A stretch of DNA of 64,000 bases. Origin: Perilla frutescens. Lineage: Eukaryota > Streptophyta > Magnoliopsida > Lamiales > Lamiaceae. The notes beneath the pieces are model-generated. The model saw only the letters and a program-made list of their open reading frames with translations, ran no database searches and was not told the DNA's origin. Location of the stretch: positions 53,431,006 through 53,495,005 of the forward strand of contig BRKX01000014.1 of the NCBI GenBank assembly GCA_026008535.1. The letters run 5' to 3'. Shown in pieces: positions 46,861 through 59,779 of this stretch (the stretch's first letter is position 1; each line of letters begins with the position of its first letter). Made by a program: the position numbers and the translations under genes.

Positions 46861-48096
46861 ATTGATCCTACAACCTTTTCAAACACCACCTCGTCGAGAG
46901 GAACAGACAACCACAAGGTGACATGTACGATAGTATGCTTTAATTTGAAAATTATTTGGTGAAATCAAAGACCCCGGATTTCGGCGAGATTTTGAAAATT
47001 CAAAACTTTTATGTGATCAAGGCCATTAAAACAGGAGCTCTCCTACGCGTAAGTTGATTATATATTACCTCTAGATTATGGTTATATCATATATGATTGT
47101 GTGTTTGATTTAATTAGTTCAATTTTGTTAGCAAATTAAATGCATTTTGATAGTGTGCATACAACTTCTTGATCTCGTCAACTATCTAAATTATATCCAA
47201 TAATATTAAGCCAGTGCCAAGATTTACACCGACAACCATATGAATTCAACATATACGAAATATTAATTAAGCCCCCATCTATGTTCAAACAACTTTTTAT
47301 ATGCAACTAAGAAATAAATTCTCCATCTCGTAACGAATTAAATCATCTACCAAAGAGTACCTTTTGAATCTTATTCATTAATGTCGATTTTTAATTGGGT
47401 GTTTTTTTAAATAAATTTCATTTTGTTGATGGTACTGATAGAATAATTAGACTCAATTATCGTTTTTAATGGTTGAGAAATTAACTAGAACAGAAATTAC
47501 CACGAACAGTCAAGAAATAAATGAGCAAGAAAGACATTGAGACAAGCCAGAAAAGAAAGTGGGAACACTGAAAGAGACTTAGCTAACAATAAATAGATGC
47601 GTATACGGTAATAACACTTCCACTTCTGCCACTCCATTTCTATTCTTTTCTTCAATCTTCATAATTAACCTCACTTCTCTCTCTCTCATCACTTCATTTT
47701 CCTATAGTAGCATGAAGTGTACCTAACTAGTGTTGATAATAATGTATGTGTTTGTTCATTTCATTGATAATTACTGTTTTTCTTTCATATTTCCAGATTG
47801 TACCCTTGCATGCCAATCAAACCTTCATAATTGATCAGAATATAATATCGTTGTTAAGTGTTTCTTTTTAGGCTTCTCTTTGTAAACATTATGATATATT
47901 TATATGAATCTAATCTATGGTTCCAAGTACACACCCCCAAAGTATTTTATTATTTAAAAAAATTGTGATTTATGTGGTGAGAAATAATAAATAATATCTT
48001 TATACAGTAGAAGACACAGATTAGCAGCATGTGACAATCCCGATTGGTACAGTGCAATAGACATAGATGTTCTGCGTTATTGCATACACCTACCCT

Positions 48097-48097
48097 T

Positions 48098-48145
<48 letters not shown>

Positions 48146-48280
48146 TTTCTCTCACTCTTCATCTACTACGTTTCACTCACCTATTCCAACACTGTCTTCT
48201 CTCAATTCTCCCCTCTCTTTCCTAGTCACTTACTCTTCCCTCACTTTTCTCTCTTCTCTACTCACTGTGTCTCTTCAGTC

Positions 48281-48339
<59 letters not shown>

Positions 48340-48549
48340 ACTCTCTCTCTCTCTCTTTGCTCACTGTCTCTCTTCCCTCACCTCTCTGTCTCTCTCTGCT
48401 TATACAATGGGCTTAAAATTTGAGGAGTTGGCTTTGATGTGAGGCTTTCCGCTTGCAATCTTCAGATAATTAATGTGTTCCACATATAGTCGTTGATAAG
48501 GTTAGTCCTTCCTTCCACTTGTATGTAGGATATATAATTTGTAGCTGTT
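48097..48549 (+). other. CT-repeat plus conserved block, copy 1 (possible 5' leader with splice donor)
   Basis: CT microsatellites (48097-48143, 48282-48356) are followed by a 150-bp block (48399-48549) that recurs at 51094-51293: GCTTATACAATGGGCT, GAGGAGTTGGCTTTGATGTG, AGGCTTTCCGC and AAGGTTAGTCCTTCCTTC. AAG|GTTAGT would be a good donor. CT-rich leader plus donor looks like a non-coding first exon. No downstream coding exon was recognised, so this is speculative. Confidence 0.35.
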
Positions 48550-48799
48550 AATTAATTATTCTGATTAAATAATTAGCTAAAATTAGTAGAGTTTAGTTTA
48601 TATGGTTAATTATGATAAACAGTTGGAAACACAAGACTCACTTTCGAAATTCGACCCTTGTTTGCTTTGGATTATTCCGTGAAATCAAAGAACCCAAATT
48701 TGGGGTTTTACAAATTTGAAACTTCGAACGCAAAATCGAAGATTGTTATAACTTGAAATTCATAAATTAATCGATGCAAAAGATGTATAATACTGAGCT

Positions 48800-49920
48800 A
48801 ATTTCACTTTTAGTCGCATTAGAATACTGTCAAAACACTTTTAGTCCTAATTGTAACGTTTTTGTTCCCAAGTTTAATTTTTCATTACATTTTTTGTCTC
48901 AATTGATACGTTTTCGATGTTTTTGGTCCCAAAACTAATTGGATACTTAACGGCCGTTAAATTTTGGTTCCGAAACCATTGAAACATATCATTTGGGACA
49001 AAAAACGTCAAAAATATTTAAATTTGGAAAAAAAAAATGATAAGATGGGGGCAAAAATGTACATATCAATTTTTTAATTTATTTTTCATTATTTCTGCAA
49101 TTTCAAGTTATTGTGATTTAGTATAATTTTATACTTGTTATTTAGGTTAATCCTTACCTAATTAGAATTTATTAGCATTTATTTTTTAAATAATCAATTA
49201 ATTTTTTTTGTTATTTTCTTTATTTTTAAATTTTTAAAATATACCAGCTAAAATATTTAACAATAAAAACTGAGGGGGTACTTCAGTAAGGGTGACTAAA
49301 ATAATTTTTTTGATAATAATAAAATGTTTAAAATTTTAATTAAATTACTTGAATGTGATAATAATAAGGATTAATTGCCTTAAAGTACACACATTTAAGT
49401 GCGTTCTTGTTTTTTCACACATTCTCTATCCCAACATTTTTAGTTTGATGAAATAGCCTAATGCATTTCTCTATTGCGTTGTAATTTTTTTTAGTTTTTT
49501 CTTCATTTTATTTTCATCAATTTCAATTTCTAGTTTTTATATTAGCATTCATCGTACAAAATTAGAATTTGTTATAATTTTTTTAGCATTTAATATTAGT
49601 TTTTAATAATTAATTAATAATTTAAAAAATGAATTGATTATTTCAAAAATATATAATAAAAATTTATAATAAATCCTAATTGGATAGGATGAATCATAAA
49701 TAACATGAATAAATTAAAATAAGTACAAGAAATTGAAATCCAAGAAACAAATGAAGAAAATGCCCAAAAAAAATTGAAATGTACATTAATTTTTAGTTTC
49801 AACAGTAAGTTTTTATGTCCCAAGTTTAATTTTTCTGATATTTTTGGTCCCAAATGATATACTTTGACATTTTTAATTCCAATATTTAAGCTGACACTAT
49901 TGAAACATTACAAAAAATCA
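48800..49920. mobile_element. Foldback sequence, MULE-related remnant
   Basis: Words such as ATCATTTGGGAC appear at 48985 and inverted near 49850. The segment 48830-49065 is itself roughly palindromic around TTAACGGCCGTTAA (48945-48960). The TTTTGGTCCC vocabulary matches the MULE at 34010-35576. Boundaries and target duplication are not resolved. Confidence 0.4.
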
Positions 49921-51046
49921 TGTTGAATTGCAAAATTTGTTAGCTGTAATTATTTGGTGTATTATTAGAAACATTTTATTAACTAGATTAGCATGTTGTT
50001 ATAAGGATACTAACAATATATTATATTAATATTAGAAATTAATGAAACAAGATTATTACATAATTGAAGATTTAATTATATAGCATGCATGTCATTCAAA
50101 GCATATTAGTAATTTAATACGTTAATATTATCAAGAATATTAGTAAGCATATATGTATATATATATATATATATTAAGAACATATTGCTAATATGTTAAC
50201 CTTAATAATTTGCTAATGTGTCAATATCAAATTGTGAATATATTAATATCATGTTATTATGTAACCAACGATTTGCTAAAGTGTTGTCAAAATATTGCTA
50301 AAATGTATCAAAAAACTATTAGACTAGACTTTATTGTTTTAAAATGATTTAGTTGCAATACTCATTCACATATATGCTATGTTGCAATAAGTGACCTGCT
50401 AAAGTATTATTCTTTATGAAATAAACTAACAAAAAATTGCAAAAAGTTAACTGATATGAAAAATTAGAAAGTAACTTAATTCGTATGTTGATGAGCAACG
50501 AAAAACAGTGGAACATAATAGAACATAGGCAATTCGTATTTATTCAACTATTATACGGGAAAGAATATTAAATACAACAATTAAACTAGATTGCATTAAT
50601 ATAGGAAAGAATTAAAGTAGATTTCCATAAAATGTGGGATTTCATATTTCGTATTAAATTAAGGGTAATGCTATTTGGCCGGCCATAACCATAATATTTA
50701 ATTAAGGTAAGATTTCAATTTTTGGTAAGCTGTTAATTAAGATTCTAATTATTAATTGGTTTATATTTACACTTATACCCTTGTAGTCAATTTTAGAAAT
50801 TAAGAGGCAGTTGACTCACTGTTTTGAAAATTCGAAATGTCCATAAAAATCTCTACAAAGATGTTGGATTCTTGATACAACTGCCATTTTAACATTTAAA
50901 AAATATAAATATCTTATATCAATTCATCTAAATATTTCTTTTCAATTATAATATTGTTTGTGTTTCTTCAATTCGTTGATTGCTCTGCATTTATTGTATT
51001 TCTTTGATTTGCACTGTTCCAGGTTTTTGTCATATTCACACTACTG

Positions 51047-51048
<2 letters not shown>
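49921..51048. other. AT-rich intergenic sequence
   Basis: No gene or repeat edge is visible apart from a (TA)n run near 50156-50174. Confidence 0.4.
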
Positions 51049-51095
<47 letters not shown>

Positions 51096-51293
51096 TTATG
51101 CAATAGGCTAACTTGGTCGAAAAATAAAGGCTCTCGATTGCCATGAAAAGTTGAGGAGTTTGGGTTTGATGTGAGGCTTTCTGCGTGCAAGCTTAGTTGG
51201 GATAATGTTTTCCATTTAATTAGTCAGTCACAAAAGGTTAGTCCTTCCTTCAACTTCCACTACCACTTGTGTATATATATAAGTCGTAGCTGT
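51049..51293 (+). other. CT-repeat plus conserved block, copy 2
   Basis: (TC)n at 51049-51092, then the block AGCTTATGCAATAGGCT, GAGGAGTTTGGGTTTGATGTG, AGGCTTTCTGCG and AAAGGTTAGTCCTTCCTTC. The order is the same as in copy 1, with moderate divergence between the matched words. The conserved words, not the CT run alone, show that this is a true duplication. Confidence 0.4.
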
Positions 51294-52330
51294 CGAGATA
51301 GTGGAGAAAACTAACATTATTATGAATATTAATGGTTGGGTTATTTGTGAAAAATAAATAAATTGAAACAAATCGCATAACATTCTTAATTTTAAAAGTA
51401 TTAGTAAAAAATGTTGGATATAGGATAGTACTTGGAAAAAATTGTGTTGATTATTCTTTAGTTCTTTTAAGGGCTACTTTGTGTTTTTCATTTTTAGAGC
51501 ATTGATAGCTTATCAGTTCTTAATGAATTATAAATATTACATGAATTGCATGGAATATATGATTATTGTTTGTATGTTAATCAACTATATAACTCCTAAA
51601 TAACGATTTCTGTTTAATTCATTCCATACCTAATTGCAATCTCTTCAATCTCTTCACATGTTGCAAGTTTGATCAATAACACAAATCAAATTGTACTTTG
51701 TAATTTATAAATCACCTGTCATAGAAAAAGATAGTTACAAAGGTAATATGAAATACATGATTGTCATAAATAAATGCATAGTTTATATATATGTTGACAT
51801 TTGTGATGACAATCATTAATTGGAATTTTTCTTACAATTTGTTGCAGCTCATGTTCCTCATTTTTTTGTCATATGGTCATTAGCTTAAATCGTATAAATT
51901 AATGAATCTGAAATTATTATGATCTCGGAATAAAATATTATTAATATGTATATAGCATTAAAACTATAATATTTTATTGAATAGTTGAATAACTTCACAA
52001 TTTGAAAATAAATTATTTAATATTTGTTCGAGATAGTTATTTTGTATCTTGTCTCCATTCTTTCAAATGTCTCATTTACAGCACAAAGAATCAGTCCCTT
52101 TTCCGTAATAATTTTTTCGTAATAATACATAGATTGAACTTTTCCGTAATAATTCTTAGATTCTTATATGAATTAATTATTGTTTATATGCTTAATTATA
52201 ATACATTTGAAAATACTTAAAAATCTTTTTAATTTGGAAAGAGACTTCATGGTGTTGTTTACTATTTAATTATTGGAAATAATAAAGTTTGATAATACAT
52301 TCACTTTTATATCTAATGCTTATATGTTCA
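51294..52330. other. AT-rich intergenic sequence
   Basis: Nothing recognisable. Confidence 0.4.
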
Positions 52331-52697
52331 CGTTATATGGGAAGTGGATCTGGTGAGAACCATGTTCCCCGTGAGAACAACTTATCCACTCAATCCATCA
52401 ATCTGCATGGTTGAGATTAAAAGGTTGGGGCAGTGGCAAAATGTAACAAAGAACAAAAGTTAAACCCGTTACAATTTGTTAAGGACAAAATTTTAGAAAA
52501 ATAACACAAGGCATGGCTACACAAAGAATGGGCAATTTAGGCTCAAAAGGGTTTCCAAATGATAATTTATGAAATCAAGATAACGTTTTGGATATTTGGT
52601 TACCAAGAGATGACCTACTATCACATTCTCATTTTTAAACACAAAACACAATCTCAAGTAAGATACTTATGCAAGTTCTAGAGATAATCATGCATAA

Positions 52698-53020
52698 TTG
52701 ACCAATACACCGAAAAGAAATAAGACAAAGCAGTGTCTTAGGCTCACAAGCTTGACCAATACACCGAAAAGAAATAAGGCAAAGCATTGTCTTAGGCTCA
52801 CAAGCTCACAGCTCAATCATTGTTCAAGGCATAAATCAATCAAATTCCTAGTAACATGCTATCTCAAATCAAATCATACTTATATTTACAACAATTTCTA
52901 ATCAAAATTCTAAAATCATGAGTTCAAGGCATAAATCAATCAAATTCCTCGTAACATGCTATCTCAAATCAAATCATACTTATATTTACAACAATTTCTA
53001 ATTGAAATTCTAAAATCATA
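52698..53020. repeat. Two adjacent tandem duplications (54 bp and 100 bp)
   Basis: GACCAATACACCGAAAAGAA...TTAGGCTCACAAGC is repeated at 52699 and 52753. Then GTTCAAGGCATAAATCAATC... is repeated at 52822 and 52922 with only a few differences. The surrounding 52430-53560 (for example GGGCAATTTAGGCTC, CCCCCCAAACTTATTC) looks like decayed retrotransposon untranslated sequence, without a protein domain. Confidence 0.7.
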
Positions 53021-53928
53021 TATAAATACCAAAGCATAATTCATAAAGCATATAACAACTTAATACAAAATATTTCAAGCAAACAAGTTCAAAAATTTAA
53101 AAAATTAAAAAGGGACCAAAAATTTAAATAAGAAAAAACACACCAAACGAATGAGTCGTGCATTACCCAAATAATTAACTAGAAAGCAATAAAGGATTTA
53201 ACGTGCCGAGCATTACCCTCCCCCCAAACTTATTCAAAACCTAAGGGTTTAATAAGTTTGAAAGAGAAGCTAGACGTTCGTTAAATCCACTTACTGAGAA
53301 TGGAGATATCAGATACGCCACTGATGGTGTATATGACATTTTAGCATGACCTATAACGAATATCAACATTGTGTTGATGTTTTAACATGGAACTACTCTC
53401 AAATTAACATGGTGTATATGGTAGGCATTTAAGGAGATCCTGTGTGCACTCGTCTCATGTTAGAATTGATACTTTTTAGCATTATTAAAAGTTATTTTTA
53501 CTTTCACTAAAATACTAAAATCATAATTGGGATGAACTATAACCATAGCAACATCATCAAGATGTACCGAAATCAGAATTGAATTCAATGTATGAGAGAA
53601 AATTAAAGAAGGTGAACACAAGAATGAAGAGGAAATCTGAAGACGATGAAATAATAAAGAAATTCTTTTAGAATGATATACACAAAAAAAATAACATCAA
53701 CCCCCAAAAAATAATAAAATGTATACAAACAAATCAATCAAATTAAATAAGAAACCCTAAATAATCAAAATCTAAACGTAAGAAAATAATTAAAAAAATC
53801 ATGAAGAATCAAAATTCATATTAAACCAGTAATAATGAGTTCAATTGTCCACATAAACAAGAATTTTTTTTTACCTTAAATCTTAAGAACCATTTATTGT
53901 TCTTAATCATAGAACTATCACTCAATCT

Positions 53929-54012
53929 GTTTCGGTGGGGATGACCTAAAGGTCACGGATTCGAATCTCCTCAATATCACCACGTTGAGTGTGTGAGTAA
54001 AAAAAAAAAAAA
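53929..54012 (+). mobile_element. Short tRNA-derived SINE with target duplication
   Basis: An 84-bp insert with a B box (GGATTCGAATC), an upstream A-box-like GGTGGGGATGACC, a GACCTAAAGGTC hairpin and a 3' run of about 15 A. It is flanked by AACTATCACTCAATCT (53913-53928) and AACTATCACTCAGTCT (54013-54028), 15 of 16 identical. This is target-primed insertion of a pol III-type retroposon, either a very short SINE or a truncated copy. Confidence 0.8.
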
Positions 54013-54028
54013 AACTATCACTCAGTCT

Positions 54029-55519
54029 TATTCATTAATAAATATACGATAACATGATCCATTAAATTGATGATATTATTTTAATCAGTACATATTGTCT
54101 TTATGTAGTGAAATATTAATAATAATTATTATTTTGTTGAATATTTTATTCGAAGATACATTCAATATTATGTTTCCTTTATTTTTGTAATAAATAAAAT
54201 GACTACCTTGAACAACTAATTTTTAAAATAACTTTGAACTAAAATAAAATTTTGTTGAGTGCAATATAATATATATTTGTAGAAAATAAAATTTTATCAT
54301 TTATCATTATAGAAAACATATACTCCATGAAAAAAATAGTGGATACAAGACCTCAAAGTTAAGTAAAGTAAATTAAGTTTAAGTTTCATGTTTAGTAAAT
54401 TAATTTTCTATTTTTTATTCACTGTGTTTAACATTTTAATTTAAATATTTTTATCTTGCGACTCGCGCAACACTCTCCCGACGCTAATGCATAAGCTTCA
54501 GCACCACGCTCGATAATTAATTTTTTTCGAAATAATGAATGAAATAAGTGAATCCTAAAATTAAAGTGAATTAATTTTATTTTTTATCCGCCAACTGGCA
54601 CAGTGCACTTGCCCGATACTAACACGTAGGCTCATGTACTGCATTCAATAATTAATTTTTTGAATTAAATATAAATCCTAATTGAGATTAATAAGCCATA
54701 TATAATTAGGATTAATAAGCCTTAATTAGAATGAATAACACTCTTTTAAACTTAGTAGCAGGCTCGTACTTTTCAGGTTATGAGTGATACTTTTCAGTGT
54801 AATGAGTAATATATTTCTAGGGGCTTTTTTTAGGTCGAGGTGGGTCGAATTGAGGAGGGTTGATGTGGCCTGTCTGAATTAAGCTCATTTACATCCGCTC
54901 CATATAAGTGTTTGTCATTAGAATATAATTAAAAGACCAATTTAAACCTTATCCTTTTAAATGTAAGCTAAAACCAAATTTTTATATTTCAATTTTTTTC
55001 TTTTGTGAAAATGAAAATATTATCAAAATAAATATATAGTAAATGCTAGAAAAAAGTAAAAATAATTATGTATTATGTGTAATATAATATATTGGAATGA
55101 AAAATTTAAATATTAATTTTTTAATATAATTTAAAATTAAGGAATGCCGACAAACATTGCTAACATCTATTAAAACACACACTAACATAAATTTTTCTCA
55201 CACACTTAGATCTTTTTCACAAAAATTTTACACACACACCGTATTGCGGACTCAACATATTTGTTTCATTTTTTTTAAATGGACATATCATAAGCTCTCT
55301 CATCTCTACCTCTTCCTCGCTCATCTCCAAAGCTCTCATCTCTTGTTGTTGAGCTTATGGTTTTCCGATCTAGAGAGAGATCTTCAACCAAGCTAAAAAA
55401 ATTTCCTTTCAAGATTTCCACTCTCTCTTGATCCAACTTTTGATTCCCAATCCACAACTTCCTACAAGCATATCCACAAGATAATGTATAATAAGAAAAC
55501 ATAGTTTAAACATATATGT
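54029..55519. other. AT-rich intergenic sequence
   Basis: No gene. A degenerate pair of CTCCCGAC/TGCCCGATAC GC-containing segments (54467-54530, 54588-54662), each followed by GATAATTAATTTTTT-like sequence, suggests an old duplication. Confidence 0.35.
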
Positions 55520-55528
55520 TAGAAAAAA

Positions 55529-56475
55529 GGGTTAAGGCTCAAATAGGCCCTGAACTTATTTGGGGGGGACTAATTAGGCCCTCCAACTTTTTTTTGGTCT
55601 CAATTGAGCCCCTGAACTTTTAATTTGGGCTCAATCAAGCCCCTCGTATAAACGACGTCAATTGATCTATTAAACCCGACCCGATTTAGCTTAAACCCAA
55701 TTACCCATCTTCTCTACCTGCTCCCTCACCCCTGCCGATGATTCAAACGACAGGTCTCACAAGGCCCTCAATCCCGGCACCGGCGAAGGCTCCTCGCAAT
55801 GCGGCCGACCTCCGGCGACCTCTAATTCGCCGATTTCTGCCGTCTCCAACCCTCAAAGCCGCTGCCTCATACCTCATTTATCTCTACCACCGTCGGCAAT
55901 ATCTGATACTCGCCGGTCGTCTTCGGGGCTCTCCCCATCGACCCCTTCACGATTGAAAGTCTTCCCACACTCTCCCCGTGATTCTGCCATTAATCCCTAA
56001 CACCCATCTCTTCCCGTCACTATTCCGATTCCAAAAACTCAAAAATTTGCTTCTAATATCGACAATAGTGTCTCCCAGCTTCTGGCCGATCCTCCCAGCC
56101 TCCGCAGCCGCCATCTGCCGGCACTTCAATCCCTTCCCCGATGACTGCAACGCCCCCCATCCCTTCAGCCCCCTCAACCTTCTCAGCCCCCAATTATTTT
56201 TTCGGCTGGTTTTGAGGCGGGTTAATTGATTTTGGGGCGGGCAAGCATGGCGGGATTCTTTTGGGACGGGTTTTTTTAGACAAACACAAAACAACATCAT
56301 TTTGTATAAAATGCCGTCATTTTGTGTGACAACTAACGTCCGTTTGTGAGGCCCTTGACGGAAGGGCTTGATTGAGCTCAAATTAAAAGTTTAGGGGCTC
56401 AATTGAGACAAAAAAAAGATGGAGGGCCTAATTGGTCCCCCAAATAATTTCAGGGGCCTATTTGGGCCTTAACCC
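55529..56475. mobile_element. MULE with 9-bp target duplication and GC-rich interior (Pack-MULE candidate)
   Basis: Flanked by TAGAAAAAA (55520-55528, 56476-56484). Inverted ends of about 115 bp start GGGTTAAGGCTCAAATAGG / GGGTTAAGGCCCAAATAGG and share TTAGGCCCTCCA, TCAATTGAGCCCCT and TCAATCAAGCCC. The interior (55680-56230) is far more GC-rich than the surroundings and carries ORFs on both strands, none recognised. Captured genic DNA is plausible. No transposase. Confidence 0.85.
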
Positions 56476-56843
56476 TAGAAAAAATAGTTGTAATGATAAT
56501 ATTCTTTATATACTGTAATTTATTTAATTAAAAAGATACAAAAGAAATTATCAATTTATAAGGTAAATATGGGTATTTATTGTGTTCTTCATTCTATAAA
56601 AATATTGGAAATATCATTTCATTCATATCTAATTATGTTATTCCATACTAATCATTTCGAGTTAACAAGTAGGAGTGAAATGTGAATATAATCATAATTC
56701 TCATACCAACTTCTAATCCACATTAATTAGCGTATCCCACATAGATCCATACTCCAAAAGTATGAGATTAATTATTGTTTATGTCTTCATCGATATGGTC
56801 ATATTACTTACTTTTAATTACTTATATATTAATATATTTTATA

Positions 56844-57482
56844 TGAAGAAACCGAACTCTTGGTTTAGACAGAGTTGTGATTAAAGTTGTATCTAAAGTT
56901 AGGACAACTTTTATACGCAGCGGAAATAAGTAACTGAACAATGGATTGTAAAATTTCACGAGATTATATTTCTATAATCTCGCAAAGTGCCTCAGGGCAA
57001 AAACTTCACTATATGAATATGTGAATTACAAAAATACTACAAGTAAACTCTTACTAAACTTAAGACACTTTATCTCTTCCTTCACAGAAGGTTGTGACTA
57101 AAGTTGTCTTAACTAACACTTGTAAAAATCTAGAATCCTATAACAGATCTGAATATATCTCTCTAAGAATTCGTATCTAACACAATACAACTTATTCCTA
57201 TTTATACAAAACTCAATACTTGGTCTCTACTCCAAATAACAACTTGATCTCTTCATTCCTAGATTTGCGCCACAAGTTTGCAACTTCCATAACAATCTTT
57301 TGACTTTATCAACTTCTAGATTCTGGATTTAGTCAAGCATAACAACCTTCCTAGAATATCTCAACCAATTATCTTCCTGCACAAGAAAATAAAGAAAGAC
57401 AAAACAAAACATATCCAAACTACTACAAAATATATCCAAAATACCAAACCAACAGTTTATAAACAAACCAACGGTTTCAACA
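56844..57482 (-). repeat. 3' LTR of the SIRE element
   Basis: On the minus strand it starts TGTTGAAACCG right after the polypurine tract and ends CGGTTTCTTCA, inverted tips with two mismatches. Length 639 bp. It contains a TATA box and ends with the CTGCGTATAAAAG-type region. Age cannot be estimated because the 5' LTR is outside the window. Confidence 0.8.
57198..57206 (-). promoter_or_regulatory. TATA box of the SIRE LTR
   Basis: Minus-strand TATAAATAG in the middle of the LTR, the expected place for the U3 promoter. Confidence 0.5.
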
Positions 57483-57483
57483 A

Positions 57484-57496
57484 TCTCCCCCTTTTT
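57484..57496 (-). other. Polypurine tract of the SIRE element
   Basis: Minus-strand AAAAAGGGGGAGA followed by AT and the LTR start; it primes plus-strand DNA synthesis in the family. Confidence 0.75.
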
Positions 57497-58044
57497 GTCT
57501 TTCTTCCCAAAACAACCTCAAGCATACAACATAATCAAATCATAACAAAACTCCCCCTAAACATATACTCGGAGCATAACAAGCATAACCAAAACAAAAT
57601 ATAATTGCAGTTGCTCCCCCTGTCATGCAAACTTCCCAAAACAAAGTGACTCCAACACTATTCATTCATCAAATATCAGCAAAAAGAAGATATTTATCGA
57701 AAGATCAATAAGTCAGTTTCAGCAGATAGATAAACATAAAATAAGCATAGTGTTTGAACACAAAAACAAAGTAAATTGTTTTGAGAAATTGTTTTGATAA
57801 AACCTCAGCATAAACAAATCTGCAACAATCTACAGTCTTCCTTCTTCTTCTTCTTTCTTTACTCCTCCTCCTCCTCCTGCTCATCAGTTTCCTCCTCTTC
57901 ACTTGCTGCTGCCATTGCCCTTCCTCTGCCTTTGCTACTGCCTTCTCCACAACCAGATTCTCCCCCTTTTTGGGAAGAAAGAAGTCACTGGAATACTTTT
58001 CTTTGTTTGGCAAAGATCTCTATCTGGGCAATATAGAGGTCAAT

Positions 58045-59779
58045 CTATTCCTGCAACACAAATATAGGAATAGAACAAAGATGATCTGAAGATGGAGGAA
58101 CAGTCTCAGTAACATTACTCCATGGAAGATCACGAGTTCTGGGCTCAATAAGAAAAGCCTTTTGAACAGTCTGAAGAGGAAGTCTGGCCGTGAGAATATC
58201 CTTCTTTGTGGGCTTAAAACCTTGGTCCAGGAGCATGTTGTAAATGAGAGAGGGAACTACCAACTTCTTGTTGGACTTGGACATGGCAATTTCAGCAATT
58301 GAATTAAAAATATGTTGCCCTAGATTCACCTTTTCTCCCATATACACCTTATAGAGTAGACAAACATGCTCAAAAGGCACCATCATTGTGTTAGAAGTAG
58401 GAATCCAGTTTGACACAGAGATTTTGTGAAGAGTTGAAAATAGTGAAGTTAGAACAGAAGCAAGTCTATTCGGTTTCTTATTAGCCACCCACATCTCAGT
58501 TTGGCCACCAGTTAACACATCCGCCATCTTAGCTTCCAACTCTTCATCAATCCCCTCATTAGCTTTAATAACATTAGGTATTCCCAAAAATTTGTTAATC
58601 CTAGCAGGAGTAACTATGAATACCTTCCCACGTACATAGACTTTACCATATTGCTTAGAGGCTGGATTCCCAAAATCATGTGTCAAATTTGCATAGAAAT
58701 ATCTAACTACTTCAGCAACATAAGGCTTAGCATAAGTTACACTCCCCAACACTTTTCTTTTCTTCAAAAATTTAACCAAATTGTATCCAGAAAAATCTTT
58801 TAAATCTACTGCTCGATCATTCAAGATTTCCCTATTCTTAAAGAATTCCCAATTTTGCTTAACAAGATCTGAATAAAATAAGATTGAGTTAGCCTTTGAT
58901 ACCTCTAAATCCGAATCAGAGTCAGCATCCTCTTCAGCAGTTGGAGCAACACTCCGCTTAACTTTCTTCATAGCTTTTCCATGACTTTTCGAGGGAGAAG
59001 AAAAAGATTTTTTTCTTTTGCCTTTCTTTGAAGCAACAGTCCCTTCAACTTCATCATCAGCCTCAGACTCTTTCTGAAAGAGTCTGTTCATCCGAATTAT
59101 TTTCTTCTTCACACTCCTCCTCTTCTTCAGCTTCACTGATAATCTCAATTGGCTCCACTGGAGTTCACGAGGAACTACCAGTCACATGAAAACGTTTGGA
59201 CCGTCAAGTTGGAGGAGCCTTCTTCGATTTTGTAGATTTCTTCTTAGGCGGGGAATGTGTTGGAGTAGATTTCTCAGGCATCTCTTCATTTGTTTCTTCC
59301 TCAATTTCAGAAAATGGGACCTCAATTGGTCATTCATTGTATATGTTTCCTTCATCGGAAGAAGGAAATGGGTCGATTTGCTCTTTGGCAAGAACTGGAG
59401 TGTCGAGGACTTGCATGTCAAAAACTGGAGTATCGACGATTGACATAATCACTCCGTCGGGAATGAGTATTATAGTCTGAGAGGATTCGATTGTTGGAGA
59501 GGAGGCTGGTAATGCAAGCGAATGAGATTGAATCCCATAACAACTTGCAATTTTTGGAGAAATCTCCATTGGCGTATTTCCCTTAGACGGTGATAGAAAC
59601 ACCTTAGGTTGAAGAATTGGGCTGGAGTCCGGTGAAAGAAACCGGAAAGGATTAGGAAGAATGGATTGTGGCGGAGAGAATGAAGGTTGTGGGGGAAAGG
59701 TAGACAAATGTCGGAGATAGGCCGACGCCTCTAGATCGTTGAAAAGCTCCTGGATCTGCTTCAACTTATTGGGATTCAT
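58045..59779 (-). pseudogene. Envelope-position ORF of the SIRE element, interrupted
   Basis: Starts at 59779 (MNPNKLKQIQELFNDLEAS), Ser/Pro-rich to 59330 where a TGA stops it. The same frame has two more stops near 59207 and 59170 and passes through Lys/Pro- and Glu-rich sequence. A frameshift near 59060 leads into a 367-codon ORF (58045-59148) whose body (YLVKFLKK-like region, YFYANLTHDFG, VRGKVFIVTPARINKFLG, ISVSNWIPTSNTMM, GQHIFNSIAEIAM) resembles the 'putative plant transposon protein' domain found in plant retroelement proteins. Such ORFs sit where envelope genes sit in retroviruses; their role is unproven. I see no clear membrane segment, so an envelope function is not supported here. 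Confidence 0.7.

Noticed and set aside
48044..48442. 132-codon Ser/Leu-rich ORF
   Set aside because: Product of CT repeats; low-complexity on both strands.
55947..56381. 144-codon minus-strand ORF as a host gene
   Set aside because: It starts inside the inverted terminal repeat of a MULE and matches no family; kept only as possible cargo.
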